38,756 nucleotides of DNA from the NCBI GenBank assembly GCA_030593225.1, contig JAUVHP010000001.1, positions 1-38,756 on the forward strand, read 5' to 3'. The DNA is from an archaeon (lineage in GTDB: Archaea; Nanobdellota; Nanobdellia; Pacearchaeales; GW2011-AR1). Position numbers and translations under genes: made by a program. This document shows positions 38,483 through 38,756 of the stretch, piece after piece (position 1 is the first letter of the stretch; the number at the start of each line of letters is the position of its first letter). The notes under the pieces were generated by a model. That model ran no database searches. It was not told the DNA's origin and was given only the letters and a program-made list of their open reading frames with translations.

Positions 38483-38756
38483 AAAAAGAAAATAAACCTC
38501 AAATTTCAGTGGTAATGTCTACATACAAGGAGCCTCTCGAATGGATAACTGAAAGTATTGAATCCATATTAAATCAAACTTTTGGAGATTTTGAATTTAT
38601 AATTATTAATGATAACCCAAAAAGAAAAGAATTAAGAAATTTCTTAAAGAATTATGTTCCAAATTTTTATGATAATAAAATTTCGATAGATTCTCGTCAT
38701 ATCGATGCGCAGGAATTTGATATACTTGATAACAAATCTGCACGAAAATTTATGAA
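38479..38756 (+). CDS. Family 2 glycosyltransferase (3' partial)
   Basis: 92 codons are visible before the window ends. MKKENKPQISVVMSTYKEP, then ESIESILNQTFGDFEFIIINDNPK is the first half of a GT-A nucleotide-binding fold. The start overlaps the upstream stop as ATGA, so the glycan operon continues beyond the window. Confidence 0.8.
   Translation, partial: MKKENKPQISVVMSTYKEPLEWITESIESILNQTFGDFEFIIINDNPKRKELRNFLKNYVPNFYDNKISIDSRHIDAQEFDILDNKSARKFM

Overview
The window looks like a chromosome segment of an AT-rich archaeon, most likely a DPANN-type lineage (Woesearchaeota/Pacearchaeota-like; this placement is inference). Archaeal markers are Cdc48 ATPases, transcription factor S (TFS), an Nre repair protein, an ER-type signal peptidase with a His instead of a Lys general base, a type IA topoisomerase with C-terminal zinc ribbons, and many TATA-like boxes 22-27 nt upstream of start codons (leaderless mRNAs). 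No rRNA is present. One tRNA (Lys, CUU) was found.

Layout. 1-6 kb: end of a secreted lipase/PKD/DUF1566 protein, a membrane protein, a Fic-fold protein lacking its catalytic His, and an nre gene whose 3' end has been replaced by an insertion carrying a LAGLIDADG endonuclease; the displaced old 3' end is still visible. 6-11.6 kb: topoisomerase, metallophosphoesterase, a winged-helix regulator, a non-coding stretch with structured elements, tRNA-Lys, a TFS-like zinc ribbon and tfs itself.

11.59-20.29 kb: an integrated element of about 8.7 kb bounded by imperfect direct repeats that both contain the first codons and the promoter of tfs. It encodes a tyrosine integrase, a small P-loop ATPase of packaging type, a candidate jelly-roll major capsid protein, several small membrane proteins, a spike-like protein and a rightward operon of tiny DNA-binding-type genes. 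It reads as a provirus of a small tailless icosahedral virus. It carries a ten-copy GATATCA array, a hairpin-rich intergenic region, two identical 26-bp promoters and a hairpin leader. I recognise no replication initiator.

20.3-27.6 kb: signal peptidase I, small membrane proteins, and a proteostasis cluster: zinc-ribbon/AbrB-like protein, Cdc48 copy 1, an Hsp20-like protein, Cdc48 copy 2 and a kinase-fold protein, joined by start/stop overlaps or short gaps. 27.7-29.1 kb: a broken antitoxin-like gene, a surface protein with Gly-Tyr repeats, and a small gene whose start codon seems to have become AGG. 29.2 kb to the end: a surface-polysaccharide locus (glycosyltransferases, nucleotide-sugar epimerase, Wzx-type flippase, methyltransferase) interrupted by an RloC/PrrC-like ATPase with a zinc-hook motif, placed directly after a glycosyltransferase cut to 47 residues.

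Recurring theme: at two loci (nre and tfs) a mobile element has entered the end of an essential-looking gene and brought a replacement for the part it displaced, so the host gene stays readable. At a third (the glycosyltransferase before the RloC-like gene) it has not.
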